From Streptomyces sindenensis (GTDB lineage Bacteria; Actinomycetota; Actinomycetes; Streptomycetales; Streptomycetaceae), in the NCBI RefSeq assembly GCF_014649035.1, contig NZ_BMSG01000028.1, positions 1-64,000 on the forward strand: a stretch of 64,000 nucleotides of DNA. Reading direction: 5' to 3'. The notes beneath the pieces are model-generated. The model was not told the origin of the DNA, did no database searches, and worked only from the letters and a program-made list of their open reading frames with translations. Both the position numbers and the translations under genes were made by a program. This document shows, in pieces, positions 8,204 to 16,991 of the stretch. Each line of letters opens with the position of its first letter. Position 1 is the stretch's first letter.

Positions 8204-8842
8204 CTACTTCGGGTCCGGGGCCGTACGCGCCCCGACCATCCGCAGGACGAGGTCGGCGTACAACTCGCCGACCTCGTCGGGCGTACGGCTGCCCCGGGCG
8301 TTGAACCAGCGGGCCACGTCGATGCAGAGGGACAGCACCGCGAGCGTGGTGCCGGAGACGTCGGGGACGTCGAACTCGCCGTCCCGCACCCCTTCGTTGA
8401 TGATCCGGCGCACCACCGCGTCGCTCCTGCGCCGCAGCGCGACGATCTCGGTGCGGTGCTCCTCGCCCAGCGCGTCGAGCTCGTACTGCACGACCCGGGC
8501 GGTGGTGTGGCGCTCCGCGTGCCAGCGGACGAAGGAGCGGACGGCCCCGGCGAGCCGCTCGGCGGCCGTGCCGTCCCGGTCCGCCTCGGTGTCGAGGACG
8601 CACAGCGCCCGCTCGTGGCCGATCTTGCTGATCCGGTGGAGCAGCTCTTCCTTGGTCTTGAAGTGGATGTAGAGCGCGGCCGGGCTCATTCCGGCCCGGC
8701 CGGCGATGTCACGGGTGGTGGTCGCGTGGTACCCGCGCTCGGCGAAGGCGTCCACGGCTGCGACGAGGAGCCGCCTGGCCGCCTCGGGGGTGACCTCGCC
8801 CCACGGCGTCTCCTCGCCGGTCGTCTCCTCCGCCGCACTCAT
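8204..8842 (-). CDS. TetR-family regulator paired with maoC
   Basis: A 212-residue TetR repressor. Its helix-turn-helix (about residues 20-66) contains EAARRLLVAAVDAFAERGYH, TTRDIAGRAGMSPAALYIHF and KTKEELL. The C-terminal domain is TetR_C_33-like (WFNARGSRTPDEVGELYADLVLRMVG). It converges with maoC, with 10 bp between stops. Its own promoter carries CTGAGCAAGCGCTTAG at 8890-8905, identical to the site before maoC, so autoregulation together with maoC control is the simplest reading. An acyl-CoA ligand is plausible but unproven. Confidence 0.88.
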   Translation of the reverse strand: MSAAEETTGEETPWGEVTPEAARRLLVAAVDAFAERGYHATTTRDIAGRAGMSPAALYIHFKTKEELLHRISKIGHERALCVLDTEADRDGTAAERLAGAVRSFVRWHAERHTTARVVQYELDALGEEHRTEIVALRRRSDAVVRRIINEGVRDGEFDVPDVSGTTLAVLSLCIDVARWFNARGSRTPDEVGELYADLVLRMVGARTAPDPK

Positions 8843-8889
8843 CGCCCAGGACCCCTCTCCGTCAGCAGGACGAACACCATACCCCGAAC

Positions 8890-8905
8890 CTGAGCAAGCG
8901 CTTAG
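8890..8905 (-). promoter_or_regulatory. TetR-type operator upstream of tetR (8204-8842)
   Basis: Identical 16-mer to 7669-7684, ending 48 bp from the tetR start codon. The equal spacing at both promoters supports a real operator pair. Confidence 0.65.
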
Positions 8906-8932
8906 GGGCCGTCCGGCCGATGGTGCCCGGGG

Positions 8933-9223
8933 TCAGAGCTTCTGGAAGGGGTCGTGCTCGGCGAGGATCTTCTCCAGCCGCGCCTGGTCGACCCGGCTGT
9001 GGATCTGGCCGGCCTCCTGCCGGTCTCTGATCACCTTGGCGAGGGTGAAGCAGGACGTGACCAGGTAGAGCACGCCGATCGCGAGGAATCCGCGCACCCA
9101 GGCGTCGGCGTCGAGGAAGAAGATACCGAAGGCGACCGCGCCGATCGCCACCATGAAGGAGGCCACGGCCTGGACGTAGAAGGCCGCGGTGCTCTGCTGC
9201 TTGACCGTTGTCGTGTCACTCAT
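8933..9223 (-). CDS. YiaA/YiaB-family inner membrane protein
   Basis: Small membrane protein of 96 residues. Two hydrophobic helices, FYVQAVASFMVAIGAVAFGI and FLAIGVLYLVTSCFTLAKVI, are followed by an acidic/basic cytoplasmic tail (RDRQEAGQIHSRVDQ). This matches the YiaAB two-helix family, whose biochemical role is unknown. ATG at 9223 is chosen because the preceding residues do not resemble the family. It shares no evident operon. Confidence 0.75.
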   Translation of the reverse strand: MSDTTTVKQQSTAAFYVQAVASFMVAIGAVAFGIFFLDADAWVRGFLAIGVLYLVTSCFTLAKVIRDRQEAGQIHSRVDQARLEKILAEHDPFQKL

Positions 9224-9356
9224 GGGCTCAGCATCGGCCGAGGTGGCGCACGCCACATCCGCCCCCGTACTCAGGCCGGCTCAGGTGCGTACTCAGACAC
9301 CCCGTACGCGGACACCCGTACGGGTCCAGGCGCCGGCCGGAGGGCGGAGAAGCAGG

Positions 9357-10508
9357 TCAGAAGGCGGAGACGCCGGTGAGCGCGCGGCCGATGATCAGCT
9401 TCTGGATCTGACTGGTGCCTTCGTAGAGCGTCATCACGCGGGCGTCCCGCAGCAGTTTGCCGACCGGGTACTCGTCGATGTAGCCGTAGCCGCCGAAGAC
9501 CTGGAGGGCGTTGTTGGCGCAGCGGACGGCGGCCTCCGAGGCGTACAGCTTGGCCTTGGAGGCGGCGGTGGCGAATTCCTGGCCGCGGTCGATCAGATCG
9601 GCGACCCGCCAGGTCAGCAGCCGGGCGGCGTCCACGTCCACGGCGATGTCGCTCAGCAGCTCCTGGACGAGCTGGTGGCGGGCGATGGCCTTGCCGAACT
9701 GCTCGCGTTCACCGGCGTAGCGCACGGCGGCGTCCTGGGCGGCCTGGGCGATGCCGACGCAGCCCGCCGCGACCGACATGCGCCCCTTGGCGAGGGCGGA
9801 CATGGCGATGGAGAAGCCCTTGCCCTCGGGGCCGAGGAGGCAGGACGCGGGGATCCGGACGTCCTGAAGGACCAGTTCGGCGGTGGCCTGGCCGCGCAGG
9901 CCCAGCTTGCCGTGGACGGTGCGGCGGGAGAGGCCGGGGGTGTCGGCGGAAACGAGGAAGGCGGAGACGCCGCGGTGGCCGGGGCTGTCGTTCGTGCGCG
10001 CGAAGAGCAGGACGACATCGGCCCAGGTGCCGTTGGTGATGAACATCTTGGTGCCGTTGATCACGTAGTCACCGCCGTCGCGGACGGCCCTGGTGACGAG
10101 GTTCCCGGCGTCCGAACCGGTGCCGGGCTCGGTGAGGCCGAAGCAGCCGATCGCCTCGCCGGAGGTGAGCCGGGGCAGCCACTGCCGCTTCTGCTCCTCG
10201 CTCCCCCAGGACGCGATGGTCTTGGCGACGAGGCCGAGCGAGACGGAGACGATGCCGCGCACCGACGAGTCGCCGCGTCCCAGCTCCTCGGTGACCAGGC
10301 AGTAGGAGAGGTGGTCACCGCCGGAGCCGCCGTACTCCTCGGGGACGGTCAGCCCGAGGAAGCCGAGCTCCCCGAGCTTGCCGACGATCGACCTGTCGAC
10401 ATTCTCGGCCCGGTCCCACGCGACGACATGCGGGGTGACCTCGCGGGCGACGAAGTCCTCGGCCAGCTTCCGGACGGCTTCCTGCTCCTCGCTGAGCGCC
10501 AGGTCCAT
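9357..10508 (-). CDS. Acyl-CoA dehydrogenase
   Basis: FAD-dependent enzyme that introduces the alpha-beta double bond into acyl-CoA and passes electrons to ETF. The 383 residues give the standard three-domain length. Signatures: CFGLTEPGTGSDAGN (FAD/substrate loop), ITNGTWADVVLLFART, GERKQF-like GEREQFGKAIARHQLVQ, FGGYGYIDEYPVGKLLRDARV and the catalytic glutamate in TLYEGTSQIQKLIIGRAL. The operator AATTAGCACTGCTAGTT (10539-10555) lies 31 bp upstream, shared with the divergent TetR gene. Related motifs precede gcdH-like and aldehyde dehydrogenase genes in this window. Confidence 0.92.
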   Translation of the reverse strand: MDLALSEEQEAVRKLAEDFVAREVTPHVVAWDRAENVDRSIVGKLGELGFLGLTVPEEYGGSGGDHLSYCLVTEELGRGDSSVRGIVSVSLGLVAKTIASWGSEEQKRQWLPRLTSGEAIGCFGLTEPGTGSDAGNLVTRAVRDGGDYVINGTKMFITNGTWADVVLLFARTNDSPGHRGVSAFLVSADTPGLSRRTVHGKLGLRGQATAELVLQDVRIPASCLLGPEGKGFSIAMSALAKGRMSVAAGCVGIAQAAQDAAVRYAGEREQFGKAIARHQLVQELLSDIAVDVDAARLLTWRVADLIDRGQEFATAASKAKLYASEAAVRCANNALQVFGGYGYIDEYPVGKLLRDARVMTLYEGTSQIQKLIIGRALTGVSAF

Positions 10509-10538
10509 CGTGCGCCACCCCGCTTCCCACGATCACTT

Positions 10539-10555
10539 AATTAGCACTGCTAGTT
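10539..10555. promoter_or_regulatory. Palindromic operator between acyl-CoA dehydrogenase and divergent tetR
   Basis: AATTAGCACTGCTAGTT has arms complementary at 7 of 8 positions, with TAGCA-C-TGCTA perfect. It sits 31 bp from one start and 21 bp from the other. Related 17-mers occur at 16721-16737 and 61733-61749. Confidence 0.65.
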
Positions 10556-10575
10556 TCCGGTTCGCAGGGCCTACT

Positions 10576-11274
10576 ATGAGCCGCATGGCCCGACCGCGCA
10601 AGCCCCTCCTCAGCAGAGACCGCATCGTCGGGGCGGCGAGCGCGCTCGTCGACGCCGAGGGGCTCGACGCCGTCTCCACCCGTCGGCTGGCGGCCGTGCT
10701 GGGCGTCAGCGGCCCCTCGCTCTACAACCACTTCCGCAACAAGGAGGAGATCCTCGACGCCGTCGCCGACGCGGTCTCCGCGCAGGTCGATCTGTCGATG
10801 TTCGAGGAGTCGGACCCGCGGGACTGGCGGGAGGCCCTGCACGACTGGGCGCTGTCCTACCGGGCCGCCCTCGCCGCGCACCCGCACATCGTCCCGGTCC
10901 TCGCCCGGGGGCCCGGCCGCCGCCCGGCGGGGCTGCGGGTGGCCGACGCGGTGTTCGGGGCGATGGTGGGGGCGGGGTGGCCGCCCGCGCAGGCGACCCG
11001 GATCGGGGCGCTGATGCGGTATTTCATCACCGGCTCGGCGCTGGGCTCCTTCGCCGGGGGTTTCGTCGACGACGAGACCGCCTACGACCCCGCCGACTAC
11101 CCGCACCTCGGCCAGGCCCACCTGCTGGCCGACCACCGCCGGCAGGTGGACGAGGGGGCCTTCGAGACGGGGCTGCGGGCGTTGCTGGACGGGCTGGCGA
11201 TCCAGTACGAGCAGTACGCGCGGCCGGTGGGCGATGACGCGGTGACGGTTCGGCCGGCGCCGAACCGTCCGTGA
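10576..11274 (+). CDS. TetR-family regulator with tetracycline-repressor-like C-terminal domain
   Basis: A 232-residue repressor. Its helix-turn-helix reads RDRIVGAASALVDAEGLDAV, STRRLAAVLGVSGPSLYNHF and NKEEILDAV. The C-terminal part (ALSYRAALAAHPHIVPVLAR, TGSALGSFAGGF) matches the TetR_C / TetR class rather than the acyl-CoA classes. It is divergent from an acyl-CoA dehydrogenase with a palindrome in the 67-bp gap, so it probably represses both. It is the best candidate to bind the related sites before the aldehyde dehydrogenase and gcdH-like genes. Starts at 10576 or 10585 are both possible. Confidence 0.85.
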   Translation: MSRMARPRKPLLSRDRIVGAASALVDAEGLDAVSTRRLAAVLGVSGPSLYNHFRNKEEILDAVADAVSAQVDLSMFEESDPRDWREALHDWALSYRAALAAHPHIVPVLARGPGRRPAGLRVADAVFGAMVGAGWPPAQATRIGALMRYFITGSALGSFAGGFVDDETAYDPADYPHLGQAHLLADHRRQVDEGAFETGLRALLDGLAIQYEQYARPVGDDAVTVRPAPNRP

Positions 11275-11288
11275 CGCACGCTGGACGT

Positions 11289-12035
11289 ATGGACCGTTCC
11301 CCCCGGCCGCGGCCGCACGACTCCACCGCCGTACGCCTCGCCGCGCTGGCCGCCCTCCTCGCGGACGAGACCCGCGCCTCCTTCTGCCTGGCGCTGCTGG
11401 ACGGGCGGGCCTGGACCGCCGGCGAGCTGGCCCGGTACGCCGGGGTCGCCCCGTCCACGGCCAGCGAGCACCTGGGACGGCTGGTCGCGGGCGGGCTGCT
11501 CGCCGAGGAACGGCAGGGCCGCCACCGCTATGTCCGGCTGGCCGACGAGCGGGCGGCGCATCTGGTGGAGGAGCTGGCGTCGCACACGATGACCGGCGCT
11601 CCGGATCCGCCCCGGTCCCTGCGGGCGGCGAGTACCGCGAGTGCGCTGGCCCGGGGGCGTACCTGCTACGACCATCTCGCCGGGCGGCTCGGCATCCGGA
11701 TCACCGAGGCGATGACCGTACGGGGGCTGCTGCGGCAGGACACCGGGTTCGCGCTGACCGAGGCGGCGCTGGACTGGTTCGCCGCGCTCGGCGTCCCCCT
11801 GGACCGGTCCGGGCGGCGGCCCCTGGCGCGGGGCTGCCTGGACTGGACGGAGCGGCGGCCGCATCTGGCGGGGGTGGCGGGGGCGGCGCTGTGCGCGCAT
11901 GTGCTGGAGGTGGGGTGGTGCGAGCGGTTCGGGGCGGGGCGGGCGGTGCGGGTGACGCCGGCGGGGGTGGCGGCGCTGTCGGACGCGCTGGGCGTCGACC
12001 CCGCGTCCCTCACCGCTGGCGGCCCGGCCGCCTGA
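11289..12035 (+). CDS. ArsR/HTH-type winged-helix transcriptional regulator
   Basis: About 248 residues. The N-terminal ArsR-like winged helix includes LAALLADETRASFCLALLDG, TAGELARYAGVAPSTASEHLGRL and GLLAEERQGRHRYVRLAD. The long C-terminal extension with CYDHLAGRLGIRITEAM and the Cys/His-containing RGCLDWTERRPHLAGVAGAALC is seen in a Streptomyces ArsR subgroup of unknown ligand. It follows tetR immediately. A GTG at 11271 would overlap the tetR stop by 4 nt and ATG at 11289 is the alternative. Neither has a strong ribosome-binding site. Confidence 0.8.
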   Translation: MDRSPRPRPHDSTAVRLAALAALLADETRASFCLALLDGRAWTAGELARYAGVAPSTASEHLGRLVAGGLLAEERQGRHRYVRLADERAAHLVEELASHTMTGAPDPPRSLRAASTASALARGRTCYDHLAGRLGIRITEAMTVRGLLRQDTGFALTEAALDWFAALGVPLDRSGRRPLARGCLDWTERRPHLAGVAGAALCAHVLEVGWCERFGAGRAVRVTPAGVAALSDALGVDPASLTAGGPAA

Positions 12036-12064
12036 CGGCCCGCTTGCGGACGGCCCGGGCCATT

Positions 12065-12105
12065 CCAGCCCGTCCTCCGGCGTCTGAGGACGCGGGACGG
12101 GCTGG
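12065..12105 (+). terminator. Rho-independent-like hairpin after the ArsR gene
   Basis: CCAGCCCGTCC (12065-12075) pairs with GGACGGGCTGG (12095-12105). An alternative inner stem CGTCCTC/GAGGACG also forms. This is a recurrent Streptomyces 3' hairpin element. Confidence 0.65.
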
Positions 12106-12175
12106 GGGGGGCGTCGTTTGACGGGGATCGACAATTCGGTGGGGGCCGAAGCGTTTCGGCTTTACGGTCGTGGCC

Positions 12176-13129
12176 ATGACCACGACCACCCATCCCTGGC
12201 GCGCCCCCGCCGCCGCCTGCACCACCGTCGTGCTGTGGGCCTCCGCCTTCGTCTCCATCCGCAGTGCGGGCGAGGCCTACTCCCCCGGCGCGCTCGCCCT
12301 GGGCCGGCTGCTCGCGGGCACTCTGGTGCTCGGGGCGATCCTGATCGTCCGCCGGGAGGGGCTCCCGGGGCGCGGCGCCTGGCCCGGGATCATCACCTCG
12401 GGGGTGCTGTGGTTCGGGCTGTACATGGTCGCCCTGAACTGGGGCGAGCAGGAGGTCGACGCCGGAACGGCCGCGATGCTCGTGAACATCGGGCCCATCC
12501 TGATCGCCCTGCTCGGCGCCCGGATGCTCGGCGAGGGGCTGCCGCGCCGGCTGCTGCCGGGGATGGGCGTCTCGTTCGCGGGCGCGGTCGTGGTCGGGCT
12601 GGCGATGTCCGGGCACGGCGGCTCCTCCGTGCTGGGCGTGGCGCTGTGCCTGCTGGCCGCCGTGGCGTACGCGGCGGGCGTGGTGAGCCAGAAGCCGGCC
12701 CTCGCCCACGGTTCCTCGCTCCAGATCAACACCTTCGGCTGCCTGATCGGGGCCGTCGCCTGTCTGCCGTTCACCGGGGTGCTGGTGTCCGAGGCCGCCG
12801 ACGCCCCGCTGTCCGCCACCCTGAACATGGTCTACCTGGGCGTCTTCCCGACCGCGCTGGCCTTCACCACCTGGGGCTACGCGCTGGCCCGGACCACCGC
12901 GGGGAAGATGGGCGCGACCACGTACGCGGTCCCGGCGCTCGTCGTGGGGATGGCCTGGGTGCTGCTCGACGAGGTGCCGACCCCGCTCGGCATCGTCGGC
13001 GGGGTGCTGTGCCTGGCCGGGGTGGCGGTCTCCCGGAGCCGTCAGCAGACTGGGCCCACACGCGGAAATCCGGCACGGCCGGTGGAGGGATCCCGTCATG
13101 ACGAGGAGCGCCAAGCGGAACGGGCGTAA
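12176..13129 (+). CDS. EamA/DMT-family transporter
   Basis: Integral membrane protein of about 317 residues with ten predicted transmembrane helices in two EamA repeats. It begins CTTVVLWASAFVSIRSAGE and its second half starts near SVLGVALCLLAAVAYAAGVV. PALVVGMAWVLLDEVPTPL and GGVLCLAGVAVS are typical DMT ends. Likely exports a small metabolite or amino acid; the substrate is unknown. Its 3' end overlaps the polyphosphate kinase start by 32 bp, suggesting coupled expression. ATG at 12176 is preferred over GTG 12170. Confidence 0.85.
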   Translation: MTTTTHPWRAPAAACTTVVLWASAFVSIRSAGEAYSPGALALGRLLAGTLVLGAILIVRREGLPGRGAWPGIITSGVLWFGLYMVALNWGEQEVDAGTAAMLVNIGPILIALLGARMLGEGLPRRLLPGMGVSFAGAVVVGLAMSGHGGSSVLGVALCLLAAVAYAAGVVSQKPALAHGSSLQINTFGCLIGAVACLPFTGVLVSEAADAPLSATLNMVYLGVFPTALAFTTWGYALARTTAGKMGATTYAVPALVVGMAWVLLDEVPTPLGIVGGVLCLAGVAVSRSRQQTGPTRGNPARPVEGSRHDEERQAERA

Positions 13130-14123
13130 CGGGGCCAAGGGCAGGGCGGGCCGCGACAAGCCCCCCGCCTCCGAGGCGAGCGCGCGGGCGGCGCGGCACG
13201 GCGGGGCGTATCTGGACGGCTTCGGCGTGGTCGACAGCGGGGACGACGATCCGGTCCTCGTGACGCCACAGGGCCACGCCCGCGACGCCTGGCGCGAGGA
13301 CTACCCGTACGACCGCAAGCTGCGCCGCCGCGACTACGACAAGGCCAAGCGGGCGCTCCAGATCGAGCTGCTGAAGCTCCAGCACTGGGTGAAGGAGCGC
13401 GACGAGCGGCTGGTGATCCTCTTCGAGGGCCGGGACGCGGCGGGCAAGGGCGGCACGATCAAGCGGTTCACCGAGCACCTCAACCCGCGTGGCGCACGGG
13501 TGGTGGCGCTGGAGAAGCCGACCGAGCGCGAGCGCACCCAGTGGTACTTCCAGCGGTACACGGCGCATCTGCCGAGCGCCGGGGAGATCGTCCTGTTCGA
13601 CCGCTCCTGGTACAACCGGGCGGGCGTGGAACGGGTGATGGGGTTCTGCACGACCCGCGAGTACCTGGAGTTCATGCACCAGGCGCCGGGGTTCGAGCGG
13701 ATGCTCGCCCGGGACGGCATCCACCTGGTGAAGTTCTGGTTCTCCGTCTCCCGCAACGAGCAGCGCAACCGGTTCATGATCCGGCAGATCGACCCCGTAC
13801 GGCAGTGGAAGCTGAGCCCCGTCGACCTGGCCTCGCTGGACAAGTGGGACGAGTACACGGAGGCGAAGGAGCTGATGCTCTTCCACACCGACACGGCCGA
13901 CGCGCCCTGGACGGTGGTGAAGAGCAACGACAAGAAGCGGGCCCGGCTGGAGGCGATGCGGCATGTGCTGGACCGCTTCGACTACCCGGGCAAGGACCCG
14001 GAGGTGGTGGGGAAGCCGGACCCGCTGATCGTGGGCCCGGCCTCCCGGCTGTTCGAGGAGGGCGAGATGGATGCCCGGCTGCTGGGGCCGGTCGCCTCGA
14101 CCTCCCGGACGACGGACTACTAG
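13098..14123 (+). CDS. ppk2: Polyphosphate kinase 2
   Basis: PPK2-family enzyme that transfers phosphate between polyphosphate and nucleoside diphosphates or monophosphates. It has 341 residues. Walker A is GRDAAGKGGT (residues 111-120) and Walker B lies in EIVLFDRSWYNRAGVERVMG. The lid motif and the WKLSPVDLASLDKWDEY block are both present, as is VVKSNDKKRARLEAMRHVL. This fits a single-domain class I/II PPK2. The basic N-terminal tail (about 35 residues) is low complexity. Its stop overlaps that of the convergent alcohol dehydrogenase in CTAG. Confidence 0.93.
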   Translation: MTRSAKRNGRNGAKGRAGRDKPPASEASARAARHGGAYLDGFGVVDSGDDDPVLVTPQGHARDAWREDYPYDRKLRRRDYDKAKRALQIELLKLQHWVKERDERLVILFEGRDAAGKGGTIKRFTEHLNPRGARVVALEKPTERERTQWYFQRYTAHLPSAGEIVLFDRSWYNRAGVERVMGFCTTREYLEFMHQAPGFERMLARDGIHLVKFWFSVSRNEQRNRFMIRQIDPVRQWKLSPVDLASLDKWDEYTEAKELMLFHTDTADAPWTVVKSNDKKRARLEAMRHVLDRFDYPGKDPEVVGKPDPLIVGPASRLFEEGEMDARLLGPVASTSRTTDY

Positions 14124-15208
14124 ATCCTGTCGAACACCACCAGCGCGCGGCCGCCCTTGCCCGCGATCATGTTGTCGAAGGCGGCGGGGATACCGTCCAG
14201 GGCGATGTGCTCGGTGACCATCATCGACAGGTCGAAGCGGCCCGCGCGGATGTGGTCGGCGAGTACGGGCAGGTCGTGGGCCGGGTTGCTGTTGCCGTAG
14301 ACGCAGCCCGTCAGGGACCGGCCCCAGTGGAAGATCTCCAGGGCGTTGAAGGTGACTTCCTGGTCCTTGCCGCCGATCCCGACGACCGTGGTGCGCCCGC
14401 CGCGCCGGGTGGACTCCCAGGCGGCCCGGATGGTCGCGGGGCGGCCGACGCACTCGACCGCGACGTCCGTGCCCTGGCCGCCGGTCAGTTTGCGGATCTC
14501 GCGCGGGGTGGTGGCGGAGGCGATGACGTAGTCGGTGGCCCCCGCCCGCCGGGCCAGCTCCTCCTTGGCCGGGGAGACGTCGACCGCGATGATCCGGGAC
14601 GCTCCGGCGATCCGGGCGGCCTGGAGCACGGCGAGGCCGACGCCGCCGATGCCGAAGACGACGACGCTCTCGCCCTCGCGGACCCGGGCGCTGTGGTGGA
14701 CCGCCCCGTAGCCGGTCAGGACCGCGCAGCCGAGGAGGGCGGCGTCGGTGAGCGGGATGCCGTCGGGGGCGGGGAGGACGCAGTCGGCGGCGACGACGGT
14801 CTCCTCGGCGAAGGCCGCGACGTTGAGGCCGGGGTGGAGGTCGGTGCCGTCCGCCGTACGGGCGTGGAGGCGGGAGGTTCCCTTGAGGGCGTCGGCGCAG
14901 AGCCACACCTCACCGATCCCGCAGTGGAAGCAGACGCCGCAGGAGGGGGCCCAGTTGAGGACGACGCCGTCGCCGGGCGCGACGTGCGTGACGCCCTCGC
15001 CGACGGCCAGCACGGTGCCCGCCCCCTCGTGGCCGAGGACGGCGGGCACCGGGACGCGCATGGTGCCGTTGGACAGGGACAGGTCGGAGTGGCAGACCCC
15101 GGCGGCGGCGAGACCGATCCGCACCTGGCCGGGGCCGGGCTCCGGCAGGACGATGTCGGTGATCTCCAGCGGAGCTCCGACGGCGGGCAGTACGGCGGCG
15201 CGGACCAC
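14120..15208 (-). CDS. Zinc-dependent alcohol dehydrogenase (MDR superfamily)
   Basis: Oxidises an alcohol, possibly a conjugate, with NAD(P). Catalytic zinc ligands appear as AAGVCHSDLS and GHEGAGTV. The structural zinc lobe is CGVCFHCGIGEVWLC (Cys-x2-Cys-x2-Cys-x7-Cys). The Rossmann motif is VVFGIGGVGLAVLQAA, ending in the NAD-specific IIAVD. I chose GTG at 15208 because AGGAG lies 7 bp upstream; a GTG at 15223 has none. The aldehyde dehydrogenase just upstream on the same strand would complete alcohol-to-acid oxidation. Confidence 0.9.
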   Translation of the reverse strand: MVRAAVLPAVGAPLEITDIVLPEPGPGQVRIGLAAAGVCHSDLSLSNGTMRVPVPAVLGHEGAGTVLAVGEGVTHVAPGDGVVLNWAPSCGVCFHCGIGEVWLCADALKGTSRLHARTADGTDLHPGLNVAAFAEETVVAADCVLPAPDGIPLTDAALLGCAVLTGYGAVHHSARVREGESVVVFGIGGVGLAVLQAARIAGASRIIAVDVSPAKEELARRAGATDYVIASATTPREIRKLTGGQGTDVAVECVGRPATIRAAWESTRRGGRTTVVGIGGKDQEVTFNALEIFHWGRSLTGCVYGNSNPAHDLPVLADHIRAGRFDLSMMVTEHIALDGIPAAFDNMIAGKGGRALVVFDRI

Positions 15209-15248
15209 GAACAGGCTCCTCACGGGGAAGGGGAAAGGGCTACGGAGG

Positions 15249-16643
15249 TCAGAACTGGAGCGACTTGGTCTGGAGGTACTCCGCCAGACCGTGCGGGCCC
15301 AGCTCGCGGCCGACCCCCGACTGCTTGTAACCGCCGAACGGGGCCAGCGGGTTGAAGCGTCCGCCGTTGATGTCGACCTGCCCGGTGTCCATCCGGCGGG
15401 CGAAGGCCACCGCCTCCTCGTCGTCGGCCGCCCATACGGCCCCCGCGAGCCCGTACACGGTGTCGTTGGCGATCCGGAGGGCGTCGTCCACGTCCTCGTA
15501 CCGCAGGATCGAGACCACCGGGCCGAAGATCTCCTCCCGGGCGATCGTCATGTCCGGGGTGACGTCGGCGAAGACGGTCGGGCTGACGTAGTAGCCGGTC
15601 TCCAGGGGCGCGTCCGGGCCGCCCGCGATCAGCCGGGCCCCCTCCTCGACGCCCTTCTCGATGTAACCGCGTACCCGGGCCTGCTGTTTGGCGTTGACGA
15701 GCGGACCGACCCGCTCCCCGGCCACGTACTTGGTGACGGCGTTCGCGGCCAGTTCCACGGCCTCGTCGTACCGTTCGGCGTCCACCAGCATCCGGGTCCA
15801 GGCGCTGCACGTCTGACCGGAGTTGGTCATCACGTTGGCGATGCCGACGTTGACCGCCTTGGCGAGGTCCGCGCCGGGCAGGATCACGTTGGCGGACTTG
15901 CCGCCCAGCTCCAGGGCCACGCGCTTGACCGCGGCCCCGGCGGTGGCGCCGATCCGCTTGCCGACGGCGGTGGAGCCGGTGAACGAGACCAGGTCGACGT
16001 CCTCGTGGGCGGCGAGCGCCTGGCCCGCGACCGGGCCGAGGCCGGTGACGAGGTTGAAGACCCCCGGCGGCAGACCGGCGGCCTCGGTGGCCTCGGCGAA
16101 GAGCTGGGCGGTGAGCGGGGTGTCCTCGGCGGGCTTGAGGACGACGGTGCAGCCGGCGGCGAGCGCGGGGGCGACCTTGGCGACGATCTGGTGGAGCGGG
16201 TAGTTCCAGGGGGTGATCGCACCGACCACGCCGACGGGTTCCAGCAGCACGGTGGAGTTGCCGATCCGCTCCTCGAAGGCGTGGCGGGCGGCCAGTTCGG
16301 CGTACGAGGAGGCCACCAGCACGGGCACGCCCGCGTGGACCATCTGCGACAGCGGCAGCGGTGAGCCCAGCTCCGCCGTGATCGTCTCCGCCAGCACGTC
16401 CTTGCGGGCGGCCAGCGCGTCGGCCAGCGCGGTGAGCCGGGCGGCCCGCTCGGCGGGCGGCGTCGCGGCCCAGGCGGGGAAGGCGGCGCGCGCGGCCCGC
16501 ACCGCCGCGTCGACGTCCTCCGCCGTCCCTGCCGGTACGTGGGCGATGACCTGCTCGTCCGCCGGGTTCACGACCGCGATCGTGTCCCGGCCGACGGCGG
16601 GCCGCCACGCACCGTCGATGTACATCTGGTCATGGGCCTTCAT
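15249..16643 (-). CDS. Aldehyde dehydrogenase family protein
   Basis: NAD(P)-dependent oxidation of an aldehyde to its acid. The protein has 464 residues. Hallmarks are GVVGAITPWNYPLHQI (cofactor entry), FTGSTAVGKRI, the glutamate in ELGGKSANV, the catalytic cysteine in NSGQTCSAWTR, and EEIFGPVVSILRY. ATG at 16643 follows GGAGGAAACAGCC. It is 40 bp upstream of the alcohol dehydrogenase on the same strand and likely co-transcribed. A 17-bp palindrome related to the acyl-CoA dehydrogenase operator lies 78 bp upstream. Confidence 0.93.
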   Translation of the reverse strand: MKAHDQMYIDGAWRPAVGRDTIAVVNPADEQVIAHVPAGTAEDVDAAVRAARAAFPAWAATPPAERAARLTALADALAARKDVLAETITAELGSPLPLSQMVHAGVPVLVASSYAELAARHAFEERIGNSTVLLEPVGVVGAITPWNYPLHQIVAKVAPALAAGCTVVLKPAEDTPLTAQLFAEATEAAGLPPGVFNLVTGLGPVAGQALAAHEDVDLVSFTGSTAVGKRIGATAGAAVKRVALELGGKSANVILPGADLAKAVNVGIANVMTNSGQTCSAWTRMLVDAERYDEAVELAANAVTKYVAGERVGPLVNAKQQARVRGYIEKGVEEGARLIAGGPDAPLETGYYVSPTVFADVTPDMTIAREEIFGPVVSILRYEDVDDALRIANDTVYGLAGAVWAADDEEAVAFARRMDTGQVDINGGRFNPLAPFGGYKQSGVGRELGPHGLAEYLQTKSLQF

Positions 16644-16720
16644 GGCTGTTTCCTCCCGGACGTGCTGTGCGGAGCGCCGAAGCCGTGCGGCGGGCGCGGG
16701 GCACTCGTCGCACCCGCCCA

Positions 16721-16737
16721 AACTAGCGCCGTTAGTT
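16721..16737. promoter_or_regulatory. Palindromic operator upstream of the aldehyde dehydrogenase
   Basis: AACTAGCGCCGTTAGTT, arms complementary at 7 of 8. It resembles the sites at 10539-10555 and 61733-61749, and all three precede genes for CoA or aldehyde oxidation. Confidence 0.55.
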
Positions 16738-16890
16738 TTCCGGCGCCAGGGAGCCTGCCGAGACGCCGGTCACGCCGGGCGCGCACCACCCTGCGCGCGC
16801 GAACCCGCCCGGCCGGGTTGCCGGAACGGCATGAAGCCTTGCCCTGGCGACGGCCGCCGGGACAAGACTGGGGCGAGCCCGCACATCCGG

Positions 16891-16978
16891 ACCGCCCGAC
16901 CGACCGCCCGCCCGACCAACCGGCTGACCGCCCGAGCGCCCGACCAACCGGCTGACCGGCTGACCGGCTGACCGGCCA
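16891..16978 (+). repeat. Short tandem GACCGNCC / CCGACCAACCGGCTGACCG repeats
   Basis: Directly upstream of the DinB-like gene. CCCGACCAACCGGCTGACCG occurs twice (16911-16930 and 16939-16958), followed by three GGCTGACC units. Slippage-prone DNA between the aldehyde dehydrogenase promoter and the next start. I see no other content in 16738-16991. Confidence 0.7.
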
Positions 16979-16991
16979 CTGAGGAGACACC

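Noticed and set aside
14120..14123. Overlap of ppk2 and alcohol dehydrogenase stops in CTAG as a special element
   Set aside because: Convergent 4-bp stop overlaps are common in compact genomes and no hairpin is present.
16891..16978. Possible direct-repeat origin or attachment site
   Set aside because: Only short degenerate repeats, with no DnaA boxes, tRNA end or integrase nearby.
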